DNA of 64,000 nt. Source: Ilex aquifolium (lineage: Eukaryota; Streptophyta; Magnoliopsida; Aquifoliales; Aquifoliaceae). Shown here one piece after another: positions 36,180 through 49,090 of the stretch (its first letter is position 1; every line of letters begins with the position of its first letter). Location of the stretch: the NCBI GenBank assembly GCA_951799425.1, contig OX637393.1:38079744-38143743 (forward strand), in the 5' to 3' direction. A model generated the notes under the pieces. The model had not been told where the DNA came from. It was given only the letters and a program-made list of their open reading frames with translations, and ran no database searches. A program made the translations under genes and the position numbers.

Positions 36180-37657
36180 TGTAGCTAATACACCAAAGGT
36201 GGTACTGAAACGCAGCGGAATTAAACCGAAAAACTTAGATCTATAGAAAAGATTAAGGGTTACCTCTTGAACCACGCTTTTAACGATCTCCAAGCTTTCT
36301 CAAAGAACTTTAAATCTTCAAATTTGAATTTAATCTTTACCCCAAGCCTTTATCAGTATCCACACGAATTGACAAACTTGAAAGATTTACCTCTACCTTT
36401 GATGAACTAGTAGAGAGAAAGCCTTAAATAACACCAATCTTAGTCTAGTTGTAATTATCCCATAATTACATAATGACTTCTTTATTAACTATTAATTATA
36501 ATAAAGTCTCTAATTAATTCTTAATTAGGTTTCCAGTCCAAATAACTTTTAATTGGTTTTCTCTCCTATATCATCTAGTTTTCAATCAGTCCTATTATGT
36601 GCGACCCTATAGATTCAAGTATACTCAATTACAGGCATTCGATACTAACTTTAAGTAATATCTCAAATTAGAACTCTTTCTAAATTATTTTGAAATAAAA
36701 CTCTTTTAATTCTCCATTTATGAAGAACAACATATTTATATTAATTTTGCTCTTCAGAATTCTACTAATCATGAGTGACAATTAGCAGCATATCATGATT
36801 AACCCCCGAATAGTACGAAGTAGGTAAATAACTCATTAAGTCTACAGTAGTCACACAATTCAATCATTCTATCACACAATACCCCAATTGAATTACTAGA
36901 ATACAGAATTATTGTCAAAACCCTAACTTAATCTTATGTATTTGATCTTAGGAGTTATCATTCTGACTTGACCAAAGACTCTTCATATCCTAAAAGATGA
37001 CATTTTTTTTTTTTTTTACCAAGGGTGATAGATTCTATATTGTATACGCATAAGTCTTCATGCATGTCTAACTATATCCAACTATGTGCAATAATATGTA
37101 TCCAAATTACATGATTAGTATATGAATATATTGTACAGTTAGAAAATAAAAGTTCATGCACAATACAACTATGGTGTCTCAAGTCGAATGATTAGTTTTA
37201 AAACTGTAACTTAGGATTTAACATTGACACATATGTAAACCTCCATATGAAATCCTATATTAGTCAATGGTCACGTTCAGTATACTTGTTCTCCAATAAG
37301 TATCCAGACACTTACTTCAATGTTCCAATACTAGTGACTTGGACGAGTTACCTTATATCAAATATAAACAAACATAGTGTATACTAGTTTATCCGGATTA
37401 CATAGTGTCCGCATAGTAATCCTATGACTAAGAACATTTAAGAGTTAAGTAATAAGAAGTATACGTCTTCTCTTCTCAATGTCTTGAGATACTATCTTCT
37501 TAACCTATATGCTATAGACTTTATTATGCATATTAAAATAAAATAAACCAGTACCATAATTAATAAAGATGCCCTTGTAATTAAAATTATCTGATGAATG
37601 TTATCAAGACAATCCTAATATCATTTGTGCAATTAATCTTAGGGCATACTACTAACA
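36180..37657 (-). repeat. solo-LTR-like block
   Basis: On the minus strand the block starts TGTTAGTAGTATGCCCTAAG at 37,657, a start typical of a plant copia LTR family. It ends near a tttcagtaccacc stretch at about 36,190. No gag-pol is adjacent and no clean 5-bp duplication was found, so a solo LTR or a truncated element is the best guess. Confidence 0.45.
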
Positions 37658-38750
37658 GTTACTATAGTCCGTAGCTCGATAGCCACTAAGAATAAACTCT
37701 GATGCATCCAAATCAAGTTTAGTCAAGTTTACAACAGGATTAACCTCAGATGTAAATCAAAAAAAGCACACCCAAGAACTTGTGGGAGATTATGCTTTAG
37801 AGGAGCCTAAAAATTAACTCTTTCGAAGGCATTTATTTAAAGGCTATGCTAGTACAAGAACTGCTTCACTTTTGTTTTTAGGTGTTTGTGGGTGCTTGTG
37901 GATAAGAGATAATAAAGACCGTATTGATATTGGGTAGGATTGAACGCAACACAAATACATGGCCTGTGATCAAAATTTAGCTCAAGTCTATAACATCATG
38001 AATGACACATTCAATGGCAACTTATAATTTAGGTAGATGGTGAGACCATTGGCAGAGCATTTCTGTGATCTTTAAGGATAGGTGAAGTGCAGCAGTTCTG
38101 TGCATAATCTGTAATTGTGAGTTCACCACATAGTGGAGTCCCATCACATCTGTTCACTACTTTATTCAGTTACAGTTCCCCTAAACTTTTATCCAGCTAA
38201 AACACAAATGCATATTTTAATATCTATTTGTGTATAGCTTCTTCTTTTACAACCATTTAAGCTGCTGCTTTTTTTATCCTCTGTCTGCTTCTTACCGCTC
38301 ATTACACATGTTTGTGTCATTTTAACAACCAACAGTTTAGCATTGAAACTTCCTGGCAGAGTTCAACACTACTAGAAGTCATCACAACCATTTTAAACTG
38401 TTGTATAGAATATGATTACGTCAAGTCGTTGTAGTATTAAAGTTTTCTCAAGATTCTAATGCAGTTATATAAACACTATCAAATAACAGAAAACACCAAA
38501 TCTGTAATCAGAAATTTACAAACTGACAGCCTACAACTAAAAAATGCAGTTTCTCATTATCAAAGATATGGTTTAATCACCAGCATTCCCATCATAACTT
38601 AAGACCCATGATCGAGACTCATATTTAGGCACAGCAAACTAAAGCAGGCAAATAAATTCCATCTCATCTGCATTCACCGGCTACTTATGTATATACTACA
38701 GAGTACATACAAAGAAAAGAAACATCAAGTACAAGCATAATTAGATCCAT
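37658..38750. other. intergenic DNA downstream of the ALP-like gene
   Basis: No gene is supported. The part next to 38,750 is presumably the 3' UTR and terminator region of the minus-strand gene. Confidence 0.4.
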
Positions 38751-40121
38751 TCATCTCCTCCGACTTACCCGACTCAAGTGCAATGCAAGAGCATCCCTAA
38801 TCCTCTTCCCACTCTCATCTAGCTCTCCTTCAAATACCGGAAGTTCTTGATCCCTTGAGTCCACAATTTCATCCGGCAATGCCTCACTACACTTTATAAG
38901 AAAATTGTGCAGCAGACAGCACGAGAGCATAACAAATGGGAAAGCCTCAATACATCCTTCCTTCCACTTCTTTGATACAAGATGCCACCTTGCCCGAATA
39001 CTCCCAAACGCCGTACTAACTAATCCCATTCCTCGACTATGCACCGTATTAAAGGCTCTTTCCGAAGTACTCAAACTTTGACCATCTTCTGATTTGATAT
39101 AAGGAGTGAGAAGCCAAGGCAACAGAGGGTAACAAGAGTCACCCAAAATGTACTGAGGAATGGAACTGCCATCACTCAGCTCAAAAGATTGACCATTCAA
39201 GTACTCCCTCGATTCCTCAACACCGGAAAAAAGCTTTGATTGTCTCAAAATGGGTTCGGGTTTTATTGTCCTAGGCCAACCGGCCGATACATCCAAGAAC
39301 CTCCCTTCAGAATCTACCAACGCCTGAACCATCAAATACCCATTTTCACCCAACAAGTCTCCTTCCACTTCAAACTTCTCGAACGCCAAAACACCACAAC
39401 AATTCGGTAGTGAAATCCACCCAAAACCTACCACAATTCGGTTAATATCCGATTGAAATTCAAATAAATGACCCAATTTATCATTGATGGATTTGCAAAC
39501 AGTGTAAAACGCCCTACAAGCTGTGGAGGAATCGAGCCCAAACCGTCGAGCAACTGATTTGTATGAGGCGGCGTGGGCAAGGCGGAAGAGGGTGGCAGCG
39601 AGGGCATAGTTAGGGGGGAGAGGGGAGAGAGAGGAGAGAGAAGGGGTGAGAAGTCTGAGGAGGAGAGAGAAAGAGGGTTTGGACATACGGAAAGCGTCGG
39701 CCCATCGGGTGTCGTAGTCGGCAGAGGCGGCAGAGAGGAAGCGGTGAAACCAGCAATGGTGGGTTGGCGGAGAGAGAGATGATGATGTGGCTGACGGGGG
39801 AACAGAGAGATGAGAAAGGAGTTTGGAGAGAGAAAGAGAGGCGGAGGAGAGGTGGGATTCGAGGGAGAGAGTTTGGGAAGGGAGGAGGTGGAGGTCGTGG
39901 TTGGTGAGAAAGGAGTGGGCTGCGGAGGTGGTGGAGAAGAGGATGGGGAGGAGGTGGGTCAGGGTTTTGTGATGGTGGTGGTGGTGGTGGTGAAGAGCAT
40001 TTTGAGGCGTTTTGTGGTGGGTAGATTTGGATTTTCTGGTTTTACGCTTTTTGGTTGTGTATTTGGTGAATTGGGGGGTGGCGATGGTGGTGTCCATGTT
40101 TCCTCCGCCGCCGGTGGTCAT
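38751..40121 (-). CDS. PIF/Harbinger-derived nuclease-like protein, ALP-like (domesticated)
   Basis: 456 residues, one intact exon with ATG at 40,121 and TGA at 38,751. Residues 20-40 are Lys/Arg-rich and could be a nuclear signal. H44-H51 is a run of eight His. Residues 184-212 look like a helix-turn-helix (SYKSVARRFGLDSSTACRAF). The DDE nuclease fold follows at 237-412: LPNCCGV, LVDSEGRFLDVSAGWP, LGDSCYPLLPWLLTPY, FNTVHSRGMGLVSTAFGSIR and CCLLHNFL. The first catalytic Asp of active transposases (NCCG..D.TH) is Ala246 here, and the Glu of the VxERAFG motif is Ser369. Asp270 and Asp328 remain. Arabidopsis ALP1/ALP2 are such transposase-derived proteins and associate with Polycomb complex PRC2; by analogy this may be a chromatin factor. 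No terminal repeats flank it, so it is a host gene. Closest relative within the ALP group is uncertain. Confidence 0.88.
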   Translation of the reverse strand: MTTGGGGNMDTTIATPQFTKYTTKKRKTRKSKSTHHKTPQNALHHHHHHHHKTLTHLLPILFSTTSAAHSFLTNHDLHLLPSQTLSLESHLSSASLSLSKLLSHLSVPPSATSSSLSPPTHHCWFHRFLSAASADYDTRWADAFRMSKPSFSLLLRLLTPSLSSLSPLPPNYALAATLFRLAHAASYKSVARRFGLDSSTACRAFYTVCKSINDKLGHLFEFQSDINRIVVGFGWISLPNCCGVLAFEKFEVEGDLLGENGYLMVQALVDSEGRFLDVSAGWPRTIKPEPILRQSKLFSGVEESREYLNGQSFELSDGSSIPQYILGDSCYPLLPWLLTPYIKSEDGQSLSTSERAFNTVHSRGMGLVSTAFGSIRARWHLVSKKWKEGCIEAFPFVMLSCCLLHNFLIKCSEALPDEIVDSRDQELPVFEGELDESGKRIRDALALHLSRVSRRR

Positions 40122-41434
40122 GGTGGCGTTGGTTGTTGTTTCAAGAGCAGAGCTTTTTCAGTATGCTTTAATGCTCTGTATTTTCTTACTATAGGTTAAC
40201 TTCTATTCTCTCGTAGAGATTAAAAAAAATGAGAAAATTTTTCACTTGCTTTATTTGGGTGGAAATAACATTGTCATATACCCGAATTCTATCGAATTGG
40301 CTAAAGAGTTTTCTCGAAGATCCTTTCACTAATGAAGAATGTAAGAGAAGAACAAAAAATGAGGGAGAGAGCTTGGTTTCATTTGATATAAGTCTCCCTA
40401 TTCATTTGATAAATATACTTTCAATAAATTTTTAATATACAAAGCATATTTTACCAAATTTATGTAGTGTACTCCATCAAAAAAAAATTGGTATACACGT
40501 CGTCACTCCTTAAAAGAAAGTGGATAAACTAAGAATGGTTAGGGCAACTAAAAAAATAGGGTAAAAGAGCAATAAAAAAAATAAAAATTAAAACTAAATA
40601 TAATATGACAATTTATTTTGTCACTAAGAATAAATGTGAACTTATTGAGTCATTAAGGACAAGAGATATGAAAATTTTGGCAAGTAGGTTCAATAGCCTA
40701 TTTTCTTTTCTTTTTTTATTTTCTATTCTATCCTCCAGGAATATGGCAATCTACAAGCACAATTTACTAATTATATCTCATTCTCTCCTCTCTTTTCCAT
40801 CTATTATCTCTCTCACGTTTCTTTTATAGACACACACACACACAACACATTCACATTGGCAGAGCGACAATGGTTGTTACTATCACAATAGAATTTATTT
40901 TCACAGTTATATGAGAAATTAATGTCACATTAACATACATTTTTACAGTGACAGTGGTTGTTACTGTCACAATAAAACATATTTTTACAGTGACACAATG
41001 ACAAAACAGTATACAACTATCGTGTATAATAATTTTTACTACGATATAATAGTTATTTTATATACATATTTATAAATATGTGTGTATATACATATATATA
41101 CACACACATATATACGTGTGAGAGATTTGCTTGTGAGAGAAAGAGAAATTTACATGAAGAGAGAGATCTGTGGGAGAGAAAATGTAAGACATAAGGGAGA
41201 GAGAAATTTATTAGGATTTGTGTGAGAGAGAGAGAGATTTTAAATGAGAGAGAAATTGCGTGAGATTTTTTAGGATATTAATAAGGATTTTTAGGATTTG
41301 TATTTAGTTTAGGGTCCTTGTTGTCTTTTTCTCATCTACTTGTCGTTAATGACCCAAAAAGTATGTGCATTGTCTAATTGACCAAAAAGTATACTATATA
41401 GCCTCCAAATATCCCTAAAATAAATCACCAGATC
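40122..41434. other. promoter side of the ALP-like gene and simple repeats
   Basis: The first few hundred bases are upstream DNA of the minus-strand gene. At about 40,868-40,990 the word tggttgttact-tcacaata is repeated with a period near 80 bp, and a third copy lies at 41,860. Microsatellites follow: CA at 40,830-40,845, a palindromic TATATACACAC block at 41,080-41,115, and GA at 41,224-41,240. No gene is seen. Confidence 0.45.
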
Positions 41435-41443
41435 ATTTGGACT

Positions 41444-41605
41444 AGGGCTGATAATCGAGTCGAGCTACTCGGGCTCGGCTTGAGTTCAATTCCTTTTGGG
41501 CTCGGCTAAAAATTGATTTGCTTTCTAAATGAGTCAAACTTGAACAATTTTTTAGATTCATTTAGAAAAAATAGTCCAAAAGGCTCGCCTCGATTATCAG
41601 CCATA
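41444..41605. mobile_element. 162-bp hAT-type MITE
   Basis: The inverted ends share GGCTGATAATCGAG. They are flanked by atttggact at 41,435-41,443 and 41,606-41,614, which contains the expected 8-bp hAT duplication. The subterminal ggctcggctt words resemble the hAT relic at 26,027, so that element's relatives may have mobilised it. Confidence 0.75.
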
Positions 41606-41614
41606 ATTTGGACT

Positions 41615-42600
41615 GGGTAAGTTTATCTTCTCCAACAGTAGTGAAGTGAAATACTAATTAAGCCTCCTCCTATATAGCTTTAGTATAGTCACTTGTTTCG
41701 TACTAAAACTTACGTGACCTTTGGATTTGTATCTTGTAATATTACACGATATTGATGTATCCATAAGTACATTCGTTTAGGAGCACCCTCACATAAACAG
41801 GGGCATTAGCTGAAAGTATTAGATGAGATTCAAAAAGAGTGTTAGATGAGATGCACAATGGTTGTTATTGTCGCAATAGAATATATTTAAAAATTAATAC
41901 ATACTTATTAAAATTTATTTTTATCATTTTTCAAAGAATGAATCTCAATGAAAATTACGAATTGTAAGCTATTGCTACTCACTCTATTTTCTCGTCGTTT
42001 TGCATGTTTTTCTTGTGTATTGTACAAAAATAATCAAGTAAAAAATCTTTTGGGGGGTAATTGAGAAATTTTTCTATGGCTAGGTAGGGATTAGTTGAAT
42101 GAAAAATGAAGTAAGGTGAAGTTTGTTAAAAATACTCAAGCGGAGTATATATACAAATTTGACATGAAGTTAATTCATTATTCTTTTCTTATTTTACACT
42201 TATTATTTACTTGTATGAACACCAACTAGAGGGAGAATTTGTTTTCAACATTCTTTTCTAAATCTATTATTTTTTAATCATAATTAGGCTAGCATTGCTT
42301 ATATATATATGTTGAATTGCAATTATATGATGCTAACATGAAAATGCTCTGCTGCTTCTCTTGGTGATTTCTATGGCTGTGATTATATTATATCATTTAC
42401 ATATATGATGCTTTTCATGATGTAGTGACTGAACTATTGTCTACATGACTATGATCTTCAAAGCAACATCAGTAAGATAATTTTGTATATAGATATGAGA
42501 TTGTGAGACTTGTCCTCAAGTATTGAGATTTTTATTATTCATTTTTTTCTTTGTGGTTTTAAAGTTGAAATATTGAATTGTTTAACCTTGTATTTTATCC
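41615..42600. other. intergenic DNA
   Basis: AT-rich with no supported gene. The third copy of the tggttgtta..cgcaataga word is near 41,855. Confidence 0.4.
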
Positions 42601-44430
42601 CGAAATTGTCAAAGGGGGAGATTATTAAAAAAATTGATTGTAATTGACTAATTTTCATTAAGTCTTAATATAAATCTCAGTCAAAGGTCATGGTCATGTT
42701 GTTTCAAAGATCAAATTCTGATAGCTTCAAAGAAGAGAGGAGTTCAAACTTCAAAACCAAATCAAGAGATCTCCAATCTACCTTCAAGAGTTTAGGACAA
42801 ATGTAATAACCTAGATACGTAAGAATCCTTGGTTTAATTTTAGACTTTGGTTCATTAGGTTAATAGAAATAGGACTTAGGATTATATGAATGACTTTTAA
42901 GCTTTTCATGAAAAAGGTTTTCTAAAAATCAAAATGGTTTTTGAAAACATAGGATGAGTCATGTATCGAGTGCTAATTGTGCAACACTCCTTAATGCTCA
43001 TCATGTCAAGTTTTTGCTTAGTTTTTAGATTAAAAACCAGTAGAGACTGCCCTTTGCTTGCTTGCTTTCGGCTAGAGTAGTCTTTGACAATTTAGGGAAA
43101 AAAATCAAAGGAGGCAATTCAATCTGTAGTAGAGATGGTTCTGTAGGTCGCTTGAACGGTCTACAGTCCGCTCACCACTGCTTGAGCGGTCCTTGTTGGA
43201 CTAACCTGGTATCGCCCTTTGATTGTTCTCTAACAGTTCGAGTAGTCCTTCGCGAATTTCTATTTTCTTTGTCCCTAATACAACTCTAGTTCCAGAGTCT
43301 CTAAATAGAGTAAGCCTCTTTCTATCTAGGGTAAGCTTCTACGAGCTAGAAAAAAATTATACATTTTCTAGAGAGCTTCAAGAACAACCCTAGATCTCAA
43401 GGTCCAAAGGTCAAATCAACTTGATCCTTCATATTCAACATCACACATTGAAAAAGAAGATCTTGCTTGGTTGTGTGCATCCTGAGAATCTTGAGTGCGT
43501 CCTAGAAGATTCTCGAGAAGCATAGATGGTTCACCGCAGCGTTCATATCCAAGTGAAGTTACTCAAGACTTCCATGGGTATATCCAGAGGAGAGATTGAT
43601 AAGGAAGGAACCATCTAATTGTGGGGGTGTGTTTGTTTGGAGTATAATAGTGGTATAAGGGGGTGGGATTGAGGAAAATAGTACGTGGGGTTCATTAATA
43701 TTTTGTTTGATAACCATTTTTAACAAGGTGCTAATTTTCAGATTCTAATACCATTCGGTATGAATAGTGGCACTAAACCCATCCACATGGGTATATCTAA
43801 TATCACTGGGAGGTGGTATTAAAATGAGGTAGAAAACTAACAATGGTACTAAATTAGTAAATTATTGTATTATCTCTTCTAATGCCTAATGTTCAAATTC
43901 AAAATAAGGGCAGTAAAGTCAATTTATATAAAATAAATTCTTTACTTTTGTTGTGGGGACCACAAAAAATTAAATTACAATATTGGTCTTTCAAGTGTCT
44001 AATAATCTTAACTAAACGAAGGTATTTAAGTCAATTATCAAATGCAATCATTACTTTTATGTGGGATGCAAATGCATTGTAAAAGTCACAAGCCAAATAT
44101 GATATAGGATTAAAAAAGACATTAAATTATATCTTCCATACCCATAGTGATGGAGCGGATGAGAAATAAACCCCTAATCCCATCCATCCTTCTCCTTAAA
44201 ACAAACACACCATGAGTGTATTGGTTAAGGTATAGGACTTGAATCCTTGTAATAGATTTTGAGTTTAGTTGATTAGGTTAGCTGAACTGAGATTGATTCT
44301 GCAATTTATTTCCCAAAAGGGTTTCCACATAATAACTGTGTGTTGTATTGTCGATCAGCCAGCAAGCGGCCTAGAGAGTTGTCTCCACTGCCAACTGGAT
44401 TTATCTCCCCCTTTGACAATTTTATTGGTC
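42601..44430 (+). repeat. copia (SIRE-like) LTR remnant interrupted by a MITE
   Basis: tgtcaaagggggagatt at about 42,607 is the usual polypurine tract and LTR junction of SIRE-type copia elements. Sequence reading on to about 43,620 and resuming after 44,211 looks like a single LTR split by the TIR element at 43,626-44,211. At 44,390 the inverted form tctccccctttgacaatttt appears, so a second, inverted fragment abuts. Boundaries and target duplications are not resolved. Confidence 0.4.
43626..44211. mobile_element. TIR miniature transposon
   Basis: The left end ggtgtgtttgttt has its exact inverted partner aaacaaacacacc at the right. The length is about 0.59 kb with no transposase frame. The target duplication is not clear. 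It splits what seems to be an LTR remnant. Confidence 0.6.
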
Positions 44431-46270
44431 AAAATTAAAAGTAATTTATGAGAAAACAACTTATATTTTTAGTATTTTCATAAAAATAGGTAAGGCTAAA
44501 AACATAAGAGCAGTTATTTAGTCATGTATTTGTCAAAATATACTCAACACATATTTGCTATATTTATAATTTGTCTAGTCGGACTTGTACCTTATATTGG
44601 CCATGTTTGATGGGTTTGCGTTGTATTTAGTTGAATTCGTGTTGAACCATTCTTGTTTCAGTGGTCTAGCAAATCCACCCATTTATCACACAAATTTATT
44701 AAGGTTATACCTTTATCAGTTAATTTTGTGTTGATTTATTATTGGGTTCATGTGTCGTGCCTAAAATTGTCTAATCTACTTTAAAATTGTGAATCTTAAA
44801 AAAAAAATGTAGCGATTCTAAAAAAAAATTTCAAGCCAAAAGTTTTTATAATTTTTGGGTGGCCTATACAATGCAGGTAACTTTTAGGTTAATAGGTACA
44901 AATAATGATTTTCTCTTTCGATCTCTCACGCAAATCTCTCTCCCTGACACACAAATCTATCTCTTCTCTCTCAAAATCTCTTTCATTTTAGGGCGTTCCA
45001 AATTTAGATTCTTTCAGAGCTCTAGAATCTGATTCTTTATAGATTAGGCTTGCAGCCCTAGTTTTTTTTTGTTATTTTGTGATTTTTAATTTTCTAGCTA
45101 GTACTTAATTTTACTTCAATGCAATATAAATACAGTTTGTTATACTTCATTTGTCTGTTCCTTTTCACACATGAGTGAGTTGTGGCGTTTATTAAGCCCA
45201 TATTCTCATGGCACAAAAAAAAAATCAATTCAATCTTACTCTCTAATTCAATTGCCTGACAGTCACGATTTAGGATCCCACATTCGGTCTGAACTAGAAA
45301 AATCTTGTGTTTGGAACTTTGAGCTTATGAGAGCTCTAGCATGCTAGATCCAACAAAATCTACCTATCAAGTAAAGTAGTAACAAATGTACATAGGAATT
45401 TATGTGCATTCAACTTTTTAAAATAAATGAGTTGTTTGAAGATTTCAGAGGAGCGAAACAATAGTTAAATGACAATATTTAGCAAAACTATGGTCATAGG
45501 CATTCTTTTCGATAGTGAACTATTTCTCCTCAATCCATTTTTTTGGAAATTTTGTGCGTCATTCAAAACATAATCGAAAAATTCAAACCACATAAAAAGA
45601 ACCACAAATTTAACATATCAACAAAATTATGTAAATACTAATACTAAATGTCAATATCTTGCAAAACATTTGAATTCCTATATTAACCCTAGTAATTAAA
45701 AGACAATTGTATCTACTCACTAATTATATGCATGCGTTCGTAATGTTATTTACAACACAGTGCAGTGCTACCTTTACCTATCTGCAAATAATGGACTGGG
45801 CAACTGTTGTTATTTTATTTCTAACCACATGAGTTGATTGATGGCTTTTATGTTCATCGGAAAACAAAGAGTTTGTTGTAACTACAAAAGCTTTGATATT
45901 ATTATTTTTTTTTGTGTTGAATTTTGTTTTTATGTCCATGAGAAAATCAAGAGTGTATGACAACTACAAAAGGAGATCTATAATTTTTTTTGCTATTGAT
46001 TCAGGCATTATTTTACTATTGGGAAGCATTAAAAACCATAAATAGATCACTCTTCCTTTGGGTTGTTATTTTTTTGCTTCATTTTTCAAGAATTGCTATA
46101 AAAATTCATCAAGAATTGCCATCCCATTCAACATAAGCGTCTTATTCCACTCACTTTCATTTTTTGCTGCTTCAAATTTTAAGTTATTGAGAAAAATGAG
46201 AGACACTTCTAGTTTTTGACAATACAAATAGACCAATAAAGTTTTATTTTGTTACTTCAATTCTATCCAT
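44431..46270. other. intergenic DNA with repeat scraps
   Basis: No gene is supported. About 44,590-44,770 resembles the acacgaa/ttcgtgt repeat family seen at 1,148 and 20,639. CT-rich microsatellites lie near 44,930-45,000. A direct repeat is listed at 45,847-45,972. Confidence 0.4.
45847..45972 (+). repeat. imperfect direct repeat, period 82 bp
   Basis: The stretch tttatgttcatcggaaaa...aactacaaaag at 45,847 is repeated at 45,929 with several changes. Confidence 0.6.
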
Positions 46271-46279
46271 TATTTTGGG

Positions 46280-46840
46280 TGATGCCAGAAGAAAATGTGC
46301 AGCTCAGACCATGCTAAGCCATGATGACCATCTTGGATCACCATATACCAACCTGACCTGAAGAGGACCAAGTCGGCCAAGAATGCTCAGAAGACAACTG
46401 ACAGCTCTAAAATCTCTTTAAAGTGTAAAAGTAGACTTCCACCAACAAGGCCTACCTCGGGGAAAAAGCTACTATCTCTAGAAGGCCACATCATCACTTC
46501 TAAAAGACTGTGTCAAACTTAGGGAGAAGTGTCTCTAACGACCAAGTTTCCTAATAATTCTTTTAAGATTACACCATCATTTTGTATAAAAGACAAGACA
46601 ATACACCACCTCAAGCAAGGAGGAAAATCCTATTGTACTTGTTTTCTTCCTCAAGCAATACACAACCAAGAAATAAGAGCCTCCATTACAATGGAATAAC
46701 CAAACTCTTCATCTGGATGAACCACTTTATTTTATGTGTATTCTTTGCTCGTTTTACCTCACACACTCAACGTCCCTAACCTAGAGCTCATTCAACTCAC
46801 ACTTCTTGCTTATTCATACACTAGAAATGCATTGTAAGCA
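46280..46840 (+). repeat. LTR-like block with TATA box
   Basis: The base composition changes sharply from the AT-rich surroundings. TATAAAAG at 46,585-46,592 is followed by a leader-like segment rich in ac and ctc words. This resembles a retrotransposon LTR, but no coding region, second LTR or target duplication is seen. Confidence 0.3.
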
Positions 46841-49090
46841 TATAAATAGTTCAACTTTTTTGGCCAATTGACTAATTGGTAGTTGGACAACCAACTTTAG
46901 CTTCAACACTACCTTTTTTTTTTTTTTTCCTAATTTGCAGTATCTTGGAAAATATTTCAAGCAATCTGCTAAAATTGGAACAACAACTATCCAAATAAGC
47001 TAGATTCTGTGATGCCCTTATCAGGGGAGCATGCCTTATATACGACATATTCGTTTATACCCGCATTAGATATTCTACCCCTTCATTTTGTGTATATTTA
47101 CAATGTCAAATATAATTAAATTTTACAACAAAATGATCGGCCATTTTCATTTCTTCTCGTCAAATATAGTCTGATATACATAACTATGGGGCATTTTAGT
47201 GGATCCCATCATCTTATTTTATCCACCAGCTTCATTTTTAGTCAACTTCAATGTTTATTTTTTGTGTTGAACATGACCCAGCAGGGACGCTAGCAGTGAA
47301 TTTGCCTTTGAGTTCTAACCCTACTCTGGAATTTTAGTTTGCATGGTTCTTATTGCGTTCATAGTGTAAGGCAATCTAACAAAACAAAAACTCATGACTT
47401 AGTTGAGGATTCTTATAAGGAACTTAAATGGAACCTACGACTGATGATTGATTGTGTAATTGAACTGTATTCACTTGTGCATGAATGTCATCAAGCAATC
47501 TTTGATGCAAAAGGCAAGTTCATTAATTTCCATTTTTTTTGATGAGTTGGTCGGTTTTTTAGATGATCAGCCACAATAAGACTGAAAAATGGTCTAGACT
47601 CACACGGGGGCTGCAGTGGGAAATCTTTGACGCTTGGCGAAAGCCTTTCTGTTGTTTCTACACTGACTTCGAACTTTTACACTATTTTTACCTGTTGGAT
47701 TCATCTGGTTCAAGGTGTTTCATTTGGTAGATCTTAAAGCTTTTAAGTCATCACTAGATGTGAATAAAACCAGAATGCAAGGAAACAATTTATGTTTAAG
47801 TATACCTCAAGGAGCATTACCTTTCAATTCACTAGTGTATACCGGACACGATAATCAAATAATTGATTTGTGTTTGGATAAAGGTAAAATGAAAGAGAAG
47901 AGAAATTGAGGATTTGAGATCTAAACTTCACCTGGAAAGAGTGAGAGACACTCTCTTATTGAGTTCATGTTGTGATTCGCATGTGTGATGAACAATCGAT
48001 GAAACAAAATAATAGAAGAAGAACACAAGAATTTATGTGGTTCAATAACTTGCCTACGTCCACGATCGTAGAACAGGTACCTTGTTTAATTTCTCACTGA
48101 ATTAAGGTTACAATCAAAAGTATTGTGCTAGGTGATAGTATATGTTTTTTATACTGCATAAATATAAAGTAAGATGAGAAAAATTCAAGTTCAAATCGGA
48201 GGGCCCAAAATTTTTTTGAAGTCATCCTAAAAGGTTCATTTGGAGCCCTAAATTTTTCTTTCCATTTGAGGCCTTTGGCAGCCCCTTAGTGGCGTATGCT
48301 TAGGGCTAATCTTTGTTGTGATAATCGATCTTAGGAAATATTTTATCAATTTTAATTTTAAACAATCATAATCTACTGATTTTAATTTTTATAGTTTAAT
48401 AAAAAAATATTTTGGTTTATTTATTGTAATAGAAATAAAAAAACTTGTAACACAAAAAAAAAAAAAGAAGAGAATTTGTATTTACTAGAGAATGAATGAG
48501 AGGGAGGGCCTTAGTTTACTAGAGAGAGAGAATGTACAAATAAATGGTATGTTTTCGTTGACTAGTTAAAATTATTTTTTCAACCCTTAGCTTTTTCTTT
48601 TTCTTTTTTTTTTCCAAAAAAATTATTTTAGTATATTTTTAATATTTCTTTTACCTATTTCGATTCGGGAAATAAATATAATTTGGTCCAAAAATATGAG
48701 ATTATGAGCATATTTATAAACCTCAGGAAAGTAATTTGTTACCGATCCCAATTACTAATTAATCTTTAATATTTTCTCTACCGAGTCCATGTAAGAAAGC
48801 TATACAATGATTATGTGTGCAACTAAATTGTTATATAAATTAACCATTGGTTCATTTTTCTGTAAATTGTCAACTGGTTAATTGAGGGCAAGATTTTTTA
48901 CTTTCATTGACTACACAAGTAGAATGAATAAATGAATTTTTTTGACATCATGCATAAAGGAAAATTTTTGCCAGTAATAAATATTCCAAGGATAGAAGTG
49001 CAAATTCAAAACCGTTATACGGTGGAAATTTTAATACAGTACAATGCAATCCCTAAAAGGGTACATATAATTCTAATCTAGATAAAATGA
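46841..49090. other. intergenic DNA, 3' side of the RLP gene
   Basis: No gene is supported. At about 48,030-48,070 the phrase tggttcaataacttgcctac, followed by gtccac, is shared in diverged form with 58,840-58,870 and marks a dispersed repeat. The remainder is AT-rich. Confidence 0.4.

Noticed and set aside
36180..37657. Complete LTR retrotransposon
   Set aside because: Only one LTR-like block was found, with no coding region, polypurine tract or matching partner in reach.
39573..40199. Several long open frames on the plus strand rich in Gly, Glu, Arg and Val
   Set aside because: They are antisense to the intact ALP-like gene and reflect its Ser/Leu/His-rich N-terminal coding sequence.
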